From assembly GCA_016234955.1 (NCBI GenBank), contig JACRNN010000178.1:1-7658 (forward strand): a stretch of 7,658 nt of DNA. Reading direction: 5' to 3'. Below are positions 6,188-7,658 of the stretch, piece by piece. Within the stretch, counting starts at the first letter, position 1. Every line of letters begins with the position of its first letter. The notes under the pieces are model-generated. The model had not been told where the DNA came from and made no database searches. It worked only from the letters and a program-made list of their open reading frames with translations. The translations under genes and the position numbers were made by a program. Source of the stretch: Deltaproteobacteria bacterium (GTDB taxonomy: Bacteria; Desulfobacterota; GWC2-55-46).

Positions 6188-7288
6188 TCAAAGCCTCATC
6201 GGCATTATTATATAGGTATAATCCTCCGACCCGACGGGCCTTACGATGCCCGGGCTTAAAGAGTCCTTCAAGGCTATCCTTACGCTCTCCTCATCGAGGC
6301 ACTCGAGCATATCGATGAAATACCTGGCGTTAAACGCCATATCTATGTCGTCTCCGGCGTACTCCACGTCCATCTCTTCCGTGGCTTCCCCTATGTCGGG
6401 GCTTGATGAGGAGACGACGAGCTTGTCTTTCGAAAAGCTCAGTTTAACCCCTTTTATCTTGTCCATCGACAGTATGGAGACCCTCTTCAACGTTGAGAGG
6501 AGATCGTTCCTTACGGCTATTATCTCCTTGTCGTTGTCCTTTGGTATCACCTTTTTATAGTCAGGGAACTCGCCTTCAAGGAGCCTGATGCTTATGACGG
6601 TATTGTCTTTCTTCATCACCGCGCTTTTTTGCGTGACGCCGAGCAGGAACTCGCCCTCCTTCTCTTCAAGGAGCCTTCTCATCTCCATTACGCCCTTTCT
6701 CGGGAGAAGCACGCTCTCCTTTGACTGTACCCCCCTGACGTCGCTCTTCTCTATGAACGCGAGCCTGTGGCCGTCAGTCGCCACCATCCTTATCCTGGTG
6801 TCCTCTTTTTCGAGCAGGAACCCGTTTATATTATAACGCGTCTCGTCGGTCGACACCGCGAAGGAGGTCTTGTCTATCATCTCCTTGAGCACTTCGTCAT
6901 CAAACCCCTCTATCTTCGATTCATCTATCGACGGGAATATCGGGAAGTCCTTTGATGGCAGCCCCATGATGTTGAACTTCGCCTTTCCTGCCTTTAGCGC
7001 AACCTTATCGTCCTTTGTCGAAGAGAGGTATATGGTGTCTCCCGGGAGCTCCTTTACTATTTCAAAGAGCTTCCTCGCGTTCACCGTCACGGAGCCGTCT
7101 TCGGACACGTCCGCCTGCACCGAGTCTTTTATAAAGACCTCAAGGTCCGTCGCCATCGTTGAAATACGGGAAATGGACGCTTCGAGGAGGACGTTTGCGA
7201 GGATGGGCATCGTATTTCTCTTCTCCACTATGCCCTGTATCCTTTGGAGCAACTTTATGAAATAGACCTTATCTATAGTGAACTTCAT
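6188..7288 (-). CDS. dnaN: DNA polymerase III subunit beta (sliding clamp)
   Basis: The clamp is a ring-shaped dimer that encircles DNA and tethers polymerase III and many repair proteins. At 366 residues the length equals that of E. coli DnaN. It starts MKFTIDKVYFIKLLQRIQGIVEKRNTMPIL and has ATDLEVFI (46-53), RYNINGFLLE (151-160) and the protein-binding-pocket motif TDGHRLA (171-177). It ends MPMRL (362-366), where the family pocket is completed. Three repeated clamp domains of about 120 residues each are expected over this length, and I see no gap. GGAGG (7302-7298) lies 9 bases upstream of ATG 7288, a strong start. dnaA, if adjacent, would lie beyond the right edge. recF and gyrB do not follow; rpmH does, 157 bases on. 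Confidence 0.99.
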   Translation of the reverse strand: MKFTIDKVYFIKLLQRIQGIVEKRNTMPILANVLLEASISRISTMATDLEVFIKDSVQADVSEDGSVTVNARKLFEIVKELPGDTIYLSSTKDDKVALKAGKAKFNIMGLPSKDFPIFPSIDESKIEGFDDEVLKEMIDKTSFAVSTDETRYNINGFLLEKEDTRIRMVATDGHRLAFIEKSDVRGVQSKESVLLPRKGVMEMRRLLEEKEGEFLLGVTQKSAVMKKDNTVISIRLLEGEFPDYKKVIPKDNDKEIIAVRNDLLSTLKRVSILSMDKIKGVKLSFSKDKLVVSSSSPDIGEATEEMDVEYAGDDIDMAFNARYFIDMLECLDEESVRIALKDSLSPGIVRPVGSEDYTYIIMPMRL

Positions 7289-7528
7289 CTCTACTGTCCT
7301 CCCTCTGTTCTAATAAGGTAATTATAAAGCTTAGCAGCAGTAGCAGTAAGCGGTGTAGATATGTTTATAAGCCGCCAAGCAGTTGATTACAGTTGAATTT
7401 AAGACCGTCGCGCCTGTTGACAGAAATGTCCGTTTATCAACACATCCGCATTTTTAAATGAAAGACCGCGGACAATTCAAAAACAGCCAACACCATATCA
7501 ACAGTTTCCAACAGTTGGCTAAGGAAGC
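7289..7528. other. Gap upstream of dnaN, candidate origin or DnaA-controlled region
   Basis: No gene is visible here. Besides the dnaN promoter it contains TTATCAACA (7434-7442), one mismatch from the E. coli DnaA box TTATCCACA, and ATATCAACA (7495-7503). It also has two CAGTTGA units 10 bases apart (7380 and 7390), and CAACA at 7488, 7499 and 7509, spaced about one helical turn. AGCCAAC (7485-7491) and GTTGGCT (7514-7520) form an inverted repeat. An A/T-rich patch, ATTTTTAAAT, lies at 7450-7459. Next to dnaN this suggests an origin or DnaA-binding control site, but no exact box consensus is present. Confidence 0.45.
7321..7350 (-). promoter_or_regulatory. Probable dnaN promoter
   Basis: On the minus strand a perfect -10 TATAAT (7326-7321) lies 32 bases upstream of the dnaN ATG. 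Transcription would start near 7314 and include the GGAGG ribosome site. The -35 region is poor: about TTACTG at 17 bases' spacing, only two matches to TTGACA. The promoter may therefore be weak or need an activator. Confidence 0.5.
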
Positions 7529-7658
7529 TCTGATTAATTATGTTTTTCTGTCATTCTGAGGAAGCGTAGCGACCGAAGAATCTCGTAACTTATTGATTTT
7601 ATAGACGTTGAGATTCTTCGCTTTGCTCAGAATGACATGCTATTGCGAATTAATCAGA
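7529..7658. mobile_element. MITE-like 130-bp palindromic repeat
   Basis: The ends TCTGATTAATT (7529-7539) and AATTAATCAGA (7648-7658) are perfect 11-bp inverted copies. Inside lies a second inverted pair: GTCATTCTGAG (7550-7560) plus CGAAGAATCTC (7574-7584), against GAGATTCTTCG (7610-7620) plus CTCAGAATGAC (7626-7636). The left arm carries 8 extra bases between its two blocks. There is no coding capacity. Repeats with TCATTCTGAG...GAAGAATCTC arms are, as I recall, scattered between genes in many bacterial genomes. A non-autonomous, transposase-mobilised element is the natural reading. The right terminus coincides with the end of the window, so it may extend further. Confidence 0.8.

Overview
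The window looks like a stretch of chromosome from a fairly G+C-rich, Gram-negative bacterium. YidC has the large periplasmic domain of the Gram-negative type without a lipobox. The protein sequences look broadly like Desulfobacterota/Deltaproteobacteria or Nitrospirota, but I cannot name a lineage from the sequence alone. Almost all of it is core housekeeping DNA from the replication-origin neighbourhood, on the minus strand. The left 1.4 kb is a plus-strand metabolic segment.

Left part (1-1361, plus strand): the C-terminal end of an unrecognised protein, then a class I fructose-1,6-bisphosphatase gene (fbp). The fbp reading frame is broken near base 758, where about 26 bp expected from the family are absent. 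It is either a pseudogene or an assembly/sequencing error.

Middle and right (1524-7288, minus strand, listed in transcription order from the right): dnaN (DNA polymerase III beta clamp), rpmH (ribosomal protein L34), rnpA (RNase P protein), yidD, yidC (membrane insertase) and mnmE (tRNA U34-modification GTPase). rpmH-rnpA-yidD-yidC-mnmE is the classic origin-proximal cluster. Here dnaN lies directly upstream of it on the same strand, with no recF or gyrB between. If present, dnaA would lie beyond the right edge. The 240 bp upstream of dnaN hold a consensus -10 box, a DnaA-box-like site and phased CAACA/GTTGA motifs, so they are a candidate origin or DnaA-controlled region.

The most unusual content is between genes. 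A dispersed hairpin repeat family (A, B, C) occupies the mnmE/fbp, mnmE/yidC and rpmH/rnpA gaps. Copies A and B share a stem with a compensatory base-pair change. A perfect 11-bp hairpin followed by a T-rich tract overlaps the rnpA stop codon and looks like an intrinsic terminator inside the cluster. A 130-bp MITE-like palindrome ends exactly at the right edge of the window. I saw no tRNA, rRNA, CRISPR array, transposase or novel defence-type system.
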